Below, piece by piece: positions 1-8,933 of a stretch of 64,000 nucleotides of DNA (position 1 is its first letter; each line of letters begins with the position of its first letter). The position numbers and the translations under genes are program-made. The notes beneath the pieces were generated by a model. It saw nothing but the letters and a program-made list of their open reading frames with translations. It made no database searches and was not told the origin of the DNA. This DNA is from Planctomycetota bacterium (lineage in GTDB: Bacteria > Planctomycetota > Planctomycetia > Planctomycetales > Planctomycetaceae), in contig JAFEBS010000017.1 of assembly GCA_018242525.1 (NCBI GenBank), forward strand, positions 37,106-101,105. The letters run 5' to 3'.

Positions 1-785
1 GCGACCATCATCGCCAGGTCCAGGACGACGATCCGCTTGTCGCGCAGCAACTCCGGCACTTCGCCGTTGACGACCATCGTGGCAAAGCCTTCGACGATCG
101 CCGTCTTGCCGACACCCGCTTCACCCAGCAGGACCGGGTTGTTTTTCTGGCGTCGGCACAGGATCTGGATGACGCGTTCGATTTCGTTAGAACGACCGAT
201 GACCGGGTCCAGTTTTCCCTGGCGGGCCAGTTCGGTCAGATCACGTCCGAAGCTGTCCAGGGCCGGGGTCTTGCTCTTGCTTCCCTTGCCGGCGGGATTG
301 GCCTGGCCAGCGCCGCCACGTTCGGAAGTCCCTTCGGCTCCTTCCATGCCGTGTCCCAGCAGGTTCAGCACTTCTTCGCGGACATCTTCCAGCTTCAGGC
401 CCAGGTTCATCAGGACCTGAGCGGCCACCCCTTCCTGCTCCCGGATCAAGCCGAGCAGCAGATGTTCGGTGCCGACATAGTTGTGGTTGAGGTTGCGAGC
501 CTCTTCCATCGCGTATTCGATGACCTTCTTGGCGCGGGGAGTCTGCGGCAGCTTGCCCATCGTGACCATGTCCGGTCCCGACTGGACAATCTTTTCCACT
601 TCCAGCCGGATCTTTCGCAGGTCAACCTCAAGGTTCTTGAGCACATTGGCGGCGACACCCGAACCCTCTTTGACAAGGCCCAGCAGGATATGTTCCGTAC
701 CAATGTATTCGTGATTGAACCGTTGGGCTTCCTGATTGGCCAGTTGCATCACTTTGCGGGCGCGATCAGTAAATCGCTCGTACAT
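1..785 (-). CDS. clpC: ATP-dependent Clp protease ATPase subunit ClpC, 5' part (runs off the window)
   Basis: This is the first 261 codons of a ClpC/Hsp100 unfoldase, which feeds substrates to the ClpP protease in the cytoplasm. The protein starts [20 protein letters not shown] and shows two Clp N-terminal repeats (about residues 4-75 and 80-145, each with a [13 protein letters not shown] core). A Gly/Ser/Ala-rich linker follows, and then the first AAA+ module with [15 protein letters not shown] and the Walker A segment [17 protein letters not shown]. The start is ATG at 785, preceded by GGAGG with about 7 nt spacing. Sequence identity to the family is obvious. The C-terminal two thirds lie outside the window. 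It is divergent from lepB across a 740-nt gap. Confidence 0.96.
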   Translation of the reverse strand, partial: MYERFTDRARKVMQLANQEAQRFNHEYIGTEHILLGLVKEGSGVAANVLKNLEVDLRKIRLEVEKIVQSGPDMVTMGKLPQTPRAKKVIEYAMEEARNLNHNYVGTEHLLLGLIREQEGVAAQVLMNLGLKLEDVREEVLNLLGHGMEGAEGTSERGGAGQANPAGKGSKSKTPALDSFGRDLTELARQGKLDPVIGRSNEIERVIQILCRRQKNNPVLLGEAGVGKTAIVEGFATMVVNGEVPELLRDKRIVVLDLAMMV

Positions 786-1524
786 TCCGAAGCCTCCGGA
801 TTCCAGGGGGGTGGGCAAGCCCACCGTAAGTAATCATCGTCCGTCGCGTGCGTGAAGCTGACCGCGCCGGTTGTCTCGATCTGTGTCTCCAGTCGTCACC
901 AAACTGGTTGTCAGCCTGCAAGGATACGTCATGAGTTTCACTGATGACAAAAATGCCTGCCAAATCTTATCCACAGCCACTGCAGGCCCGCAGATTCCTC
1001 GTCACCAGCACAGCCCGCATTTGCCGCACAACCAGATCCGGCGCCCAAACCGGCACCACATTGCTCCGGCCGATTCTAGTAGCGTGTCTGGTGGAGGGCA
1101 AGGAGAAGGCCCCCTCATCTGAGCCTAACCTGATATGTGACAAGGACTGACGGAAGGAGCGCCCGAACGCGGTTTTCGCCGAATGATTCACTGACGACCG
1201 CGGATCACACTGATATTACGGATCAACTCAGTGCCATCGGCAAATCGTGCAGAACAGTGTGTCGGAAACGAGGTTTCTGTTTTTTCGCCGTAACTCTTGC
1301 TCTGGTGTTCGGATCAGTGAAATCCGTGCCATCCGTGGGAAATAATCCCGGTTAAAGCCGGCAAGAAAGGTAATGGGTGAGCGCTGGTATTCCCGGTGGT
1401 ACGGCGGTTTCGCTAGAATTCCCGGTCCGGCCGCTGGCGTTCACTGTCTGACGCCCTGGGGTTTGGCGCGCAGCGAATCCGCAGGGACGTCGTCGCTGGC
1501 GGGTTCGGCACCACGGCAGGTGAC
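786..1524. other. Intergenic region between divergent clpC and lepB
   Basis: This is a 739-nt gap with no convincing gene. It must hold the promoters of clpC (leftward) and lepB (rightward). I looked for a CIRCE-type heat-shock operator near clpC and found none. The only structured part is an imperfect inverted repeat at 1198-1339, listed separately. Short open frames in this gap have no recognisable content and are probably chance. Confidence 0.5.
1198..1339. repeat. Imperfect inverted repeat built from GGATCAC/ATCCGTG units
   Basis: The left arm (1198-1224) and right arm (1311-1339) are imperfect reverse complements, about 20 of 28 positions by eye. Each arm is itself a run of near-repeats: CGGATCACACTGATATTACG on the left and AATCCGTGCCATCCGTGG on the right. 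The roughly 86 nt between them includes a T-rich stretch at 1279-1286. It resembles the ATCCGTG-type dispersed intergenic repeats seen in several bacterial phyla. No second copy occurs in this window. Confidence 0.45.
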
Positions 1525-3228
1525 ATGACTTTGAATTCCGACTCACGTGACGCACCGGTCCTGCCGGTGACAATTCCGCCCGTCGATTCCGATCGTCGCG
1601 GTGCGGTTCGTTCACTGTGCGAGTCGTTGATCTCGCTGTTTGTCGCTGTGCTGCTGTTTCGCACTTTCCTGGCCGAAGGCTACATGATCTCGACCGGTTC
1701 CATGGCACCCTGCCTGCTGGGCTTCCACAAGCAGGTGGAATGTCCCAAGTGCAAACAGTCGTTTCCATTCGGTGTCGCCTATGACACCGATGCCCCGGAC
1801 GAAGCGGATGAATTGCTGCGAGCCCGGTCCCGGGCGGTCTGTCCCAACTGTGGCCAGTCTGGCATCGATCTGAGTGATGTGCCGCGCAATCATGGCGATC
1901 AACTGCTGGTCAACAAGCAGGCTTATGTTTACCGGTCGCCGAATCGCTGGGAAATCATCGTCTTCCGCAATCCCGCCAAGCCGACCGAAGCGTATGTCAA
2001 ACGCGTGGTCGGCTTGCCCGGCGAACAACTGCAGGTGAACGAGGGGGATGTCTATGTCGACGGTCGCCTGATGCGCAAGACGTACGAACAGCAGCGGGCA
2101 ATGCGGATCCTGGTCCACGATCATGACCATCGCCCGACGCGGGATCCCGGCTTTCAACCTCACTGGCGGCCTGCGGTGGGAGACTCGGTCGATCCGAGTG
2201 AGTCTGAGGAACAGGGATGGCAGATCGATGGGAACGGATTCACTCTGCACGAGGGGAACACGCGTCGCCCCAAACAACAACTGTACCAGTGGGTGGACTA
2301 CCGGCACTGGATTCGGTCCGGCGGGTTGCACGATACCTCGGTCCCGCTGGAAGAATGGCCGGTCGACCTGGAAGCGTCGAAGGTTCCGCCCGTCGGATTG
2401 CGGTACGACCCGCAACTGAAGACCCTCAGTTGCACCGGCGCGATGGCGGCATCATCGTTGAAGACGATCCTGGAACTGAACGACGACCCGCCGTTTCAGA
2501 CGGCGTTGCGGCAACTTTACGAAGAGTCGCACGTGGCTCCCGTGACGGACAATTACGGATACAACCCGGTGGATGGCGGCGCGATTCCGAATCCTGTCCG
2601 GGACGTCATGCTCTCGTGTCGAATCCAGATCGAAAGCGGTGCCGGTGAGTTTGCCGTGCAGATGACGGATGGGACTCGCAACTTCACGGTCATCCTGGAT
2701 GCCGGTCATCACGAAGTGCGCCTGCTGATCGGCGACAGCGACGCAGCGGTGGCCACGGGGGACTGGCCGCCTGCACTCAACACGGGGGAACCGACGCTGG
2801 AAGTGTCGGTGATCGATCAGCAGATGGTGGTGGCAGTGGATGGAGTTCCCATCATGCAGCCATGGCCTGTCGATTTTTCGCCAGAAACCACGGCACCCCG
2901 CAGTGCTGTCCGGTTTGGAGGTCGCGGCCTGGATGTTCACGTCGATCAGTTGAAACTATTTCGCGACGTCTATTACACGTCGACTCGGGCGCGGAACGGA
3001 GTGAACCGACCCTACGACCTGGAGGACGAGGAATACTTCGTGATGGGCGACAACAGCCCGGTTTCACACGACAGCCGCCGCTGGGATGACGCCCCCGTTC
3101 ACCGTTCGCTGCTGCTGGGCAAGCCGTTCCTGGTACACCTCCCCTCCAAACCCGGCCGGTTGCGAATCGGAAACTACGAGATGCACCTGCGGATTCCAGA
3201 CCTTGCGCGGATTCGGTTTTTGAAGTGA
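1525..3228 (+). CDS. lepB: Signal peptidase I with internal zinc ribbon and large C-terminal insert
   Basis: This is a 567-residue S26 leader peptidase that cleaves signal peptides on the outer face of the cytoplasmic membrane. An N-terminal transmembrane segment spans residues 32-50. The serine box ends STGSM, with nucleophile Ser59. The lysine box is YVKRVVGLPGE, with general base Lys159. The late family box is GDNSPVSHDSRRW, near residue 508. Two unusual parts interrupt the fold. A four-cysteine zinc ribbon (C73, C76, C106, C109) sits between the Ser and Lys boxes, and about 300 residues are inserted between the Lys box and the GDNS box. The later half of that insert looks beta-rich, like a LamG/concanavalin domain (inferred from pattern only). 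Typical LepB is 200-330 residues. The start is ATG at 1525 with AGGTG upstream. Confidence 0.93.
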   Translation: MTLNSDSRDAPVLPVTIPPVDSDRRGAVRSLCESLISLFVAVLLFRTFLAEGYMISTGSMAPCLLGFHKQVECPKCKQSFPFGVAYDTDAPDEADELLRARSRAVCPNCGQSGIDLSDVPRNHGDQLLVNKQAYVYRSPNRWEIIVFRNPAKPTEAYVKRVVGLPGEQLQVNEGDVYVDGRLMRKTYEQQRAMRILVHDHDHRPTRDPGFQPHWRPAVGDSVDPSESEEQGWQIDGNGFTLHEGNTRRPKQQLYQWVDYRHWIRSGGLHDTSVPLEEWPVDLEASKVPPVGLRYDPQLKTLSCTGAMAASSLKTILELNDDPPFQTALRQLYEESHVAPVTDNYGYNPVDGGAIPNPVRDVMLSCRIQIESGAGEFAVQMTDGTRNFTVILDAGHHEVRLLIGDSDAAVATGDWPPALNTGEPTLEVSVIDQQMVVAVDGVPIMQPWPVDFSPETTAPRSAVRFGGRGLDVHVDQLKLFRDVYYTSTRARNGVNRPYDLEDEEYFVMGDNSPVSHDSRRWDDAPVHRSLLLGKPFLVHLPSKPGRLRIGNYEMHLRIPDLARIRFLK

Positions 3229-3241
3229 AACGCGACAGGCT

Positions 3242-3355
3242 TCACGCTTCGCCCCGCATCAGTTTTCCCAGCGGTTTCTGTGCCGCAGTCAACTTGACGG
3301 GAGCCTGCAATGCCTGCCAGAACGCCATTTGCTCGTCCCGCGTGCGCAGAATCGT
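3242..3355 (-). pseudogene. C-terminal gene remnant cut off by a palindromic element
   Basis: On the minus strand, 37 codons read as a plausible protein tail (containing DEQMAFWQALQAPVKLTAAQ and ending LMRGEA) and close with TGA at 3244-3242. Going upstream the frame meets TAG at 3358-3356, which is the first base triplet of the family B palindrome. The readable part is therefore cut exactly at the element edge. The amino-acid composition looks protein-like, but I cannot assign a family. It may be the end of a gene displaced by the element or a chance frame. Confidence 0.3.
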
Positions 3356-3461
3356 CTAGCAGCCCGTGGTAAAAGGGGACTGACCCTTTGGAGGGCAGTC
3401 GATTTACCTTGAAGATCGACTGCCCGGAGAGGGTCTGACCCCTTTTACCATGGGCTACTAG
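3356..3461. repeat. Dispersed palindromic element, family B copy 1
   Basis: This 106-nt element has terminal inverted repeats of 23 nt (3356-3378 and 3439-3461) that match at 21 positions, with CTAG at both outer ends. Inside are GGAGGGCAGTCGATTTACCTTGA on one side of the centre and a GGTCTGACCCC block next to the right arm. Two relatives lie at 38463-38529 (inverted) and 39327-39417. It lies between lepB and the stop of the kinase-tubulin gene. It carries no coding capacity, so it is a REP- or MITE-like element. Confidence 0.8.
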
Positions 3462-3510
3462 TTCCCGCCGGGTCGGCAATTTGTTTCTTTTGGGTCGATA
3501 CTGTCAGCGA

Positions 3511-6500
3511 CTAATTCAGCGGGACCGTGTGTGGGACTTCGGACCAGGGAGCGGGAGTGCGGCTGCTGTCATGGCCGGACATTGGCGCTTCCGTGGACGT
3601 GCGCCATTCGACATCGATGCGGGTATGCAGGTTCGCGGCGACCGTGACCACGCTCTCTTGTCCATGCGCGATAGCCTGGATCACATCTTGAATCGGGGTC
3701 TGGCGCCGTTCGCGGCAGACCGCCACGTTGTTGGTTCGTGCTGAGACGATTGGCAACAGCGGCATGTTGGGGATCTTGCGGACCTGGAAGGTGGTCTTCC
3801 CCGTCCCCGCGGGAACCACCAGCACGGCGCGTTCGCCTTCGCCGCCGCCTCCGTTCAGTGTCCATGGTTCACTCAGGATCTCGGACAGGGCGGCGTTGAT
3901 TTCCAGTTCATGTCCGTCGGTCGCCTGGGAATCATGCTGCAGGACAATGCAGAGCAACTGGTCCATGCTGTTCAGCACGACCCGTCGGGCATGCTTGCGC
4001 AGGGGGCCGCCCAGTGTCTCTTCGTACGAACACCGCTGCTGCAGGAACCGCTGCAGCTTCCTGGGTCCGGAAAGAATGTCGTGTTCCACCCGCGTCCGCA
4101 GTTGATGCACAAGTTGTGGACGATGTTCCAGCAGCCACTTGCGCAGGGCCCGTTCATAGCGCGACGGCAGGCCGGCATCCGTATCAGAGTTGATCTCGCT
4201 CCGGAGCCGATTGCCGAACTGGCTGAGTTCCTGCCACATACTCAAGAGCTGGTCAATGACCGACGACAGATTCGCCTCGATCGACCGCAATTGAAGGTGG
4301 ACCAGGACATCGACGAGTTCATCGAAGGAGCACAGTCCATGCTGAATCAGTTTTTCGGCCAAAGGCTCGCGTGTGTTGACGCGGCGCAGCCGCCAGCCGC
4401 GGCTCGCCTTGGCCACGTCTTCGGGGCTTGGGGGAGACGTCAGCAGGATTCGGGAATTCGTCTGCTGAGTTTGTCGTTCACGGGTCTGCTTTCCGAGAAT
4501 GCTGATCAGGTCGCGGATACAGTCGCGTCCCGCCTCGGCCGCGAACCGTGCGGCATCTACGCCGCCGGTCGGCTGATCGATCAGGTCACACACCCAGTTG
4601 ATATAACGGGCGGCAATCGGCATTGCCTGGGAAGCCAGCCGCGAGTACAGCATGTCGAACAGCGTATTTCCGTGGGCTCCGCTGGGTCGTTCGCCGAAGT
4701 CCAGGCCGATTGCCTGATCCTGAAGTGCAATTGTCAGCCGGGCGACTTCATGATCCGGGACGTCGTCACTGACCGCCTTGATGGCCTCGGAGAACTGCGC
4801 CTTCAAATAATCACGGACCGGGGAGTTCAGTTCCTGGTACAGCGTCTCGCGGGTGCGCTTTGTCAATTGTTCGACGTCGACTCCGCAAGCCTGCAGTTTG
4901 ACTTCCGAATCTGCAGTCAGTCGCTGATGTCTGGCGTTCTGGCTGTGTTCCATCGAGTTCAACAGCAGCGTGGCCGCGGAGGTCGAACTGCGTTCACCGA
5001 CTTCTGCATCCAGTTCCGACCCGCACCAGCCATCAATCATGTCGACACACAATTGCCGGGTCAGATCGTCCACGAAGCTGCCGGCATACCCGCCAATCTG
5101 TTGCAACTTGACCAGATCCACGGCCGCCCTGCCACCGGGGGCGGGGGACTGTGGTCCACTGAAGATCCGGTCCAGATTTGTCAGCAACCGGCAGTACAAG
5201 TGCTCGGCCACATTGTCGATCGAGCGCAGCCAGTTTGGTTCATCCAGGTCTTCGCCCAGATGCAGCAACTGAGTCGTGGTAAACGTCTGGTTATTGCCGT
5301 GGAAGGGAGGGATTTCCAGCAGTGGTTCGCCGGGATAAAAGCTTCCGGGTGCGCTGTAGTGATCCAGTTCGCTCAGGGTCGCGATCGCATTGAGGATCGC
5401 TTTATCGCGGCCAGTGCCGACGGGGGTCGAATGTAACAGGACTCCGTCAACCGGTGCATCCACAAAGCCGGCCGTCGCCAGTTCATGTCGAACGGCATAA
5501 GCCATGTCCACCAGCATCCCGCTGCCGGTTCCGCCGGAAATGGATGCGACCAGCAAGACGCGCGGTGTCGTTCCCGGGCAGGCGGCCGTGACCAGTGAGA
5601 TGGCCGAACGCACGGCCGCCAGTACGCGGTTCGAGTTTGTCAGCAAGGCCAGTCGGCCGAGCGGACGGAATCCTTCAGTGCTGAGATTGCGCGGAACATT
5701 ATACAGCCAGCGCCGCGACAACCAGCGACGGTGAACCTGCCCCTGTTCGCGATATTCGGTGGAGCTGCGCAGCGGCATCGGGACGGTTTCCAGGTCCGCC
5801 CACGCCTGCTGATCCTTGTTGATGTCGTTCAAGGCATCATGGTCACCATCCAGAAACAGGATCTTGAAGGCGGGAAGAGACTGAACGCCCCCCCATCGAT
5901 CCATGATTCGCAGGCGCAAGCGCTGCAGGGTCTTGCCGGCGGCGCCGCCGATGCCGACGACGATCGTCGGTGTTCCACCACTGGCGACGGGCGCAGTCCC
6001 CGGCGGCCTGGTGTCGCCGAGGGCCCCCGGCTGAGTGTGAACAGAAGGGCGGGAAGCCGCGGACGGAGCGACGGTCGGCGGCTGGGCAATCAGCTCGCGC
6101 GGGATCGGCATTTCGCTGCGCGGTGCCGCCGTGACTGCCGGGCGGCGCGCTGCTGAAATCAGTTCTTCAACCATTTCCAGGCAACTGGAAAAACGCTGCT
6201 GAGGATCCTTGGACAGCGCGCGGGCGATGATCGGCTGCTGCGACGCTGGCAGGGGACTCAGATCCGGCTTTTCCCGCAGGTGCTGAGTCGCCAGTCGCGC
6301 CGCCGTCGCGCCATTGAACGGAAGGATTCCCGTCAGCATTTCCTGGTACAGAATGGCAAGGCTGTACTGGTCACTGGTGCTGGTGGGCTGGCCGTCAAAA
6401 ATCTCGGGGGCCGCGTAGGTCGGAGTCAGGCCATGCACGAGCGACGCCGAACGTTCGTAGATGTTTTTCACCAGTCCGAAGTCTGCGACTTTCAGTCGGC

Positions 6501-6966
6501 GTCCGAACAGCAGCAGGTTGGCCGGTTTGATGTCCAGGTGCTGCAGTGCGTATTCCTGGTAAATGTAATCCAGGACGTCAGCCACATCGTGCATCATCGG
6601 CAGCAGATCGGTTTGCGGTATCCCGGGCAGTTGCCGCGTCAGGCAATCCTGAAAGTGTTGTTGCAGGTTCTTGTCGCCCAGTTCGGTCACGATGGCCAGC
6701 AGACCACCGCGCTGTTCGATCCGTTCGATCGACAGCAGGAATGGATGGCGGACATCCTTGATCCGGTTCAGGGCGCGCAGCTCAGTCGCCATCCGCGACG
6801 AATCCCCTCCGTAGATCAGCTTGATGGCCTTGGGCACTCCGCCGGGGGCGAGCGTTTTCCAGACCTCGCCGTAGCCCCCGCGACCGAGTTGTTCCAGCAG
6901 CCGATAACCGGGAATTGGTTCCTGGTGACTGGGGCAGGTGCCGGTCGTTGAATCTAGATTCGACAT
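3511..6966 (-). CDS. Serine/threonine protein kinase fused to a tubulin-like GTPase domain
   Basis: This 1151-residue fusion begins with a Hanks-type kinase (residues about 20-275). It has glycine loop GRGGYGEVW, AIK lysine Lys49, catalytic HLDIKPANLL with Asp145, DFG at 162-164 and AAPEIF. All catalytic residues are present. After a Pro/Ala-rich linker (about 275-332) comes a domain starting TIVVGIGGAAGKTL. It contains SISGGTGSG at 476-483, the glycine-rich nucleotide-binding signature of the tubulin/FtsZ superfamily, and matches the Tubulin_2-type bacterial proteins. The remaining 600 residues are mostly helical with no motif I recognise. No transmembrane segment is seen, so it is cytoplasmic. 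The start is taken as ATG 6966, because AAAGAG lies upstream and the kinase begins soon after; an upstream start at 7020 is possible. It follows the AAA+ gene by 68 nt and is probably co-transcribed. Confidence 0.85.
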   Translation of the reverse strand: MSNLDSTTGTCPSHQEPIPGYRLLEQLGRGGYGEVWKTLAPGGVPKAIKLIYGGDSSRMATELRALNRIKDVRHPFLLSIERIEQRGGLLAIVTELGDKNLQQHFQDCLTRQLPGIPQTDLLPMMHDVADVLDYIYQEYALQHLDIKPANLLLFGRRLKVADFGLVKNIYERSASLVHGLTPTYAAPEIFDGQPTSTSDQYSLAILYQEMLTGILPFNGATAARLATQHLREKPDLSPLPASQQPIIARALSKDPQQRFSSCLEMVEELISAARRPAVTAAPRSEMPIPRELIAQPPTVAPSAASRPSVHTQPGALGDTRPPGTAPVASGGTPTIVVGIGGAAGKTLQRLRLRIMDRWGGVQSLPAFKILFLDGDHDALNDINKDQQAWADLETVPMPLRSSTEYREQGQVHRRWLSRRWLYNVPRNLSTEGFRPLGRLALLTNSNRVLAAVRSAISLVTAACPGTTPRVLLVASISGGTGSGMLVDMAYAVRHELATAGFVDAPVDGVLLHSTPVGTGRDKAILNAIATLSELDHYSAPGSFYPGEPLLEIPPFHGNNQTFTTTQLLHLGEDLDEPNWLRSIDNVAEHLYCRLLTNLDRIFSGPQSPAPGGRAAVDLVKLQQIGGYAGSFVDDLTRQLCVDMIDGWCGSELDAEVGERSSTSAATLLLNSMEHSQNARHQRLTADSEVKLQACGVDVEQLTKRTRETLYQELNSPVRDYLKAQFSEAIKAVSDDVPDHEVARLTIALQDQAIGLDFGERPSGAHGNTLFDMLYSRLASQAMPIAARYINWVCDLIDQPTGGVDAARFAAEAGRDCIRDLISILGKQTRERQTQQTNSRILLTSPPSPEDVAKASRGWRLRRVNTREPLAEKLIQHGLCSFDELVDVLVHLQLRSIEANLSSVIDQLLSMWQELSQFGNRLRSEINSDTDAGLPSRYERALRKWLLEHRPQLVHQLRTRVEHDILSGPRKLQRFLQQRCSYEETLGGPLRKHARRVVLNSMDQLLCIVLQHDSQATDGHELEINAALSEILSEPWTLNGGGGEGERAVLVVPAGTGKTTFQVRKIPNMPLLPIVSARTNNVAVCRERRQTPIQDVIQAIAHGQESVVTVAANLHTRIDVEWRTSTEAPMSGHDSSRTPAPWSEVPHTVPLN

Positions 6967-7034
6967 GACGTGCTCTTTGGAAGGACGGACTCGGGGTGTC
7001 TTGTGGGCCCACACCCCCAATCCGCATCGACGGA

Positions 7035-8372
7035 CTATTTGGCCTTCAGGACCATCGCAAAATAGGTTTGGACGGCGGCGTCCAGGTATTCGGGTCGCAA
7101 TTCCAGCGCGTGGCCGTGATAGCGACAGTAGTTGCGGACCTGGGTCAGCAGATCGCGGGCATGGCAGCGTCGCTTGGCCCGGCCACAGGAGCGATAATGC
7201 TTTTCCAGCAGGTAATTCACGACGTCCTTGCGGTACTCGCAGCCAAACTTCTGACAGTACAGCCGGAACAGATGATGAAACTCTTCATCACAGGGGTCGG
7301 TCATCTGGATCTTGTAGGGAATTCGCCGCAAGAAGGCTTCGTCGACCAGTTCTTCCGGTTCCAGGTTCGTCGAGAAGATGATGAGCTGCTGGAACGGGAC
7401 CTGGATCTTGCGACCGCTGGGCAGGGTCAGAAAGTCGTGACGGGATTCCAGGGGCACGATCCAGCGATTCAGCAGTTCGGCCGGGGCGATCCGTTGCCGC
7501 CCGAAATCGTCGACCAGCAGACAGCCACAATTGCTCTTCATCTGCAACGGGGCTTCGTTGACATTGCGGTCGCGGTTATAACGCAGCTCCAGGTTTTCCA
7601 GGGTCAATTCACCGCCGACAACCACCGTCGGTCGTTCCACGCGAACCCAGCGGCGATCCACCGCAGTGGCCTGGATCAACTTGTCGTCGTCCTGAGGAAG
7701 GGCCTTGTGGAACTGAGAATCATAAAACTTGATGATTTCGCCATTTTCGATGATGGCATGCGGCACCCAGATGGACTGGCCAAAGCAGCTTGTCACACAG
7801 CGCGCCAGGGTCGACTTGCCGTTGCCGGGTGCGCCGTACAGGAACAATCCCGCACAGGAATTCAGTGCCGGCCCCAGCAGGTCGAACAACTTGGTTTCGA
7901 CGGAAATGGAGCGGCAGGCTTCCAGCAGCGTCTGGCGGGAGGGGGCTTCATCGGCGATCGATTGTGCTTCCACCGAGACAATGTATTCGGACAGCGGAAC
8001 GGGCACCGGTCCAACGTAGGCGCTCTGACGCAGATGTGCGCGAGCCTGATCGTGCCCGGCTTCCGTCAGGGAATAGTTATAGTCGTTCAACTGCGCCGTA
8101 CCGGCATGGGCCACGAACCGCCGGTTTCGCATTGACTCCAGGATCGGTGCCACCAGTCGCAACGGCAGGCAGATCATGGCCGCCAGTCGCCGCCCACTGT
8201 TGCCACCGAGTGTACCCATGTGCCGGAACAGCATCCCCTCAATGTATTGCTCGGTCAGACCCGTCTCGGCGATGGTCTTGGGTTCGGGGGGACAGAACGT
8301 ATCCGACGAAAGGAGCTGTGCCAGCAACTCGGCGTTCACTTCCATCGGTTTGTCGGTCTGGGTGGCTGTCAT
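7035..8372 (-). CDS. AAA+ ATPase with N-terminal winged-helix domain, partner of the kinase-tubulin gene
   Basis: The protein has 445 residues. Residues about 30-115 look like a winged-helix DNA- or protein-binding domain (TLGGNSGRRLAAMICLP, then YSLTEAGHDQARAHL). The AAA+ core has Walker A GAPGNGKST (180-188), Walker B CLLVDDFG (284-291), a sensor-1-like IIFSTNLEPEEL and the arginine-containing AFLRRIPYKI. The C-terminal 60 residues are a helical lid. MoxR-like and NorR-like ATPases are the nearest familiar relatives, but there is no sigma-54 GAFTGA loop. The start is ATG 8372, chosen over the longer frame to 8435 because the extra residues are not protein-like. It is first in a two-gene unit with the kinase-tubulin protein, so a regulated assembly or remodelling role for the pair is inferred. 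Confidence 0.8.
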   Translation of the reverse strand: MTATQTDKPMEVNAELLAQLLSSDTFCPPEPKTIAETGLTEQYIEGMLFRHMGTLGGNSGRRLAAMICLPLRLVAPILESMRNRRFVAHAGTAQLNDYNYSLTEAGHDQARAHLRQSAYVGPVPVPLSEYIVSVEAQSIADEAPSRQTLLEACRSISVETKLFDLLGPALNSCAGLFLYGAPGNGKSTLARCVTSCFGQSIWVPHAIIENGEIIKFYDSQFHKALPQDDDKLIQATAVDRRWVRVERPTVVVGGELTLENLELRYNRDRNVNEAPLQMKSNCGCLLVDDFGRQRIAPAELLNRWIVPLESRHDFLTLPSGRKIQVPFQQLIIFSTNLEPEELVDEAFLRRIPYKIQMTDPCDEEFHHLFRLYCQKFGCEYRKDVVNYLLEKHYRSCGRAKRRCHARDLLTQVRNYCRYHGHALELRPEYLDAAVQTYFAMVLKAK

Positions 8373-8933
8373 TTGCCGTGTCCTGCTTTTGGATGGATTG
8401 CCGACAACGTTGGACCGAACAGTTCTGCGGATCAAAACCGCTCTGCGCGTAAAGGCAATGTGCTGGAAATGTAGTTCATGTTTCCCCGCGCCGACGTGGC
8501 AACCGTGGATCTGAATCCAAAATGCAACAGGGGCACCGGATCAGAACGGTCCCGCACAGTTGTGAAGTTGTGGCTCGACATGAAGTTGTGGCGGTCACGC
8601 GTCGAACGTTGTGGTCAACCATGAGATGGCCATACCTTCCGCATGGCTGACAGATTCGATTCAATCCGCCTTGCCCTCAAAATGGGGTCTGCCCCCCTTC
8701 CAGTGTGGCTTCATTTTAAATCCGATACCTGTGTTAGGGGTCTGACCCCATTTTGAGGGCAATGCCGGATTGGATTCGCCGGGACTGTAAATCCAGAACA
8801 ATTCGCGGTCCGAACCGATACCTGCTCGTTTTATGAGCTAGTCTTCACCAGTCAATTGCAGTCGCTCGCGCTGGTTCGCCGTCGGTGCAGGTGGGAATCG
8901 CATGACCGGAACTGACAGAGACAGGGATCACAA
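8373..8933. other. Intergenic region with a family A palindrome
   Basis: This is a 561-nt gap between the divergently transcribed AAA+ ATPase and FHA-EAL genes, so it holds both promoters. Apart from the palindromic element at 8671-8762 I see no gene, RNA or terminator. Confidence 0.5.
8671..8762 (+). repeat. Dispersed palindromic element, family A copy 1
   Basis: This 92-nt element has perfect 19-nt terminal inverted repeats (8671-8689 TTGCCCTCAAAATGGGGTC and 8744-8762). The interior holds CCGATACCTGTG (8722-8733), followed by a GGGGTCTGACCCC block. The same CGATACCTGTG plus CTGACCCC interior recurs at 22878-22957 (inverted) and 26448-26537, although the outer arm sequence differs there. 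Such compensated arm changes point to selection for a hairpin. Confidence 0.85.

Noticed and set aside
786..900. CIRCE-type or CtsR-type operator upstream of clpC
   Set aside because: I searched for the TTAGCACTC-N9-GAGTGCTAA inverted repeat and for tandem heptamers and found neither.
3910..5436. 508-codon open frame on the plus strand
   Set aside because: It lies antisense to the kinase-tubulin gene, whose own frame has clear motifs. The antisense translation lacks any recognisable domain, as expected for a shadow in GC-rich DNA.
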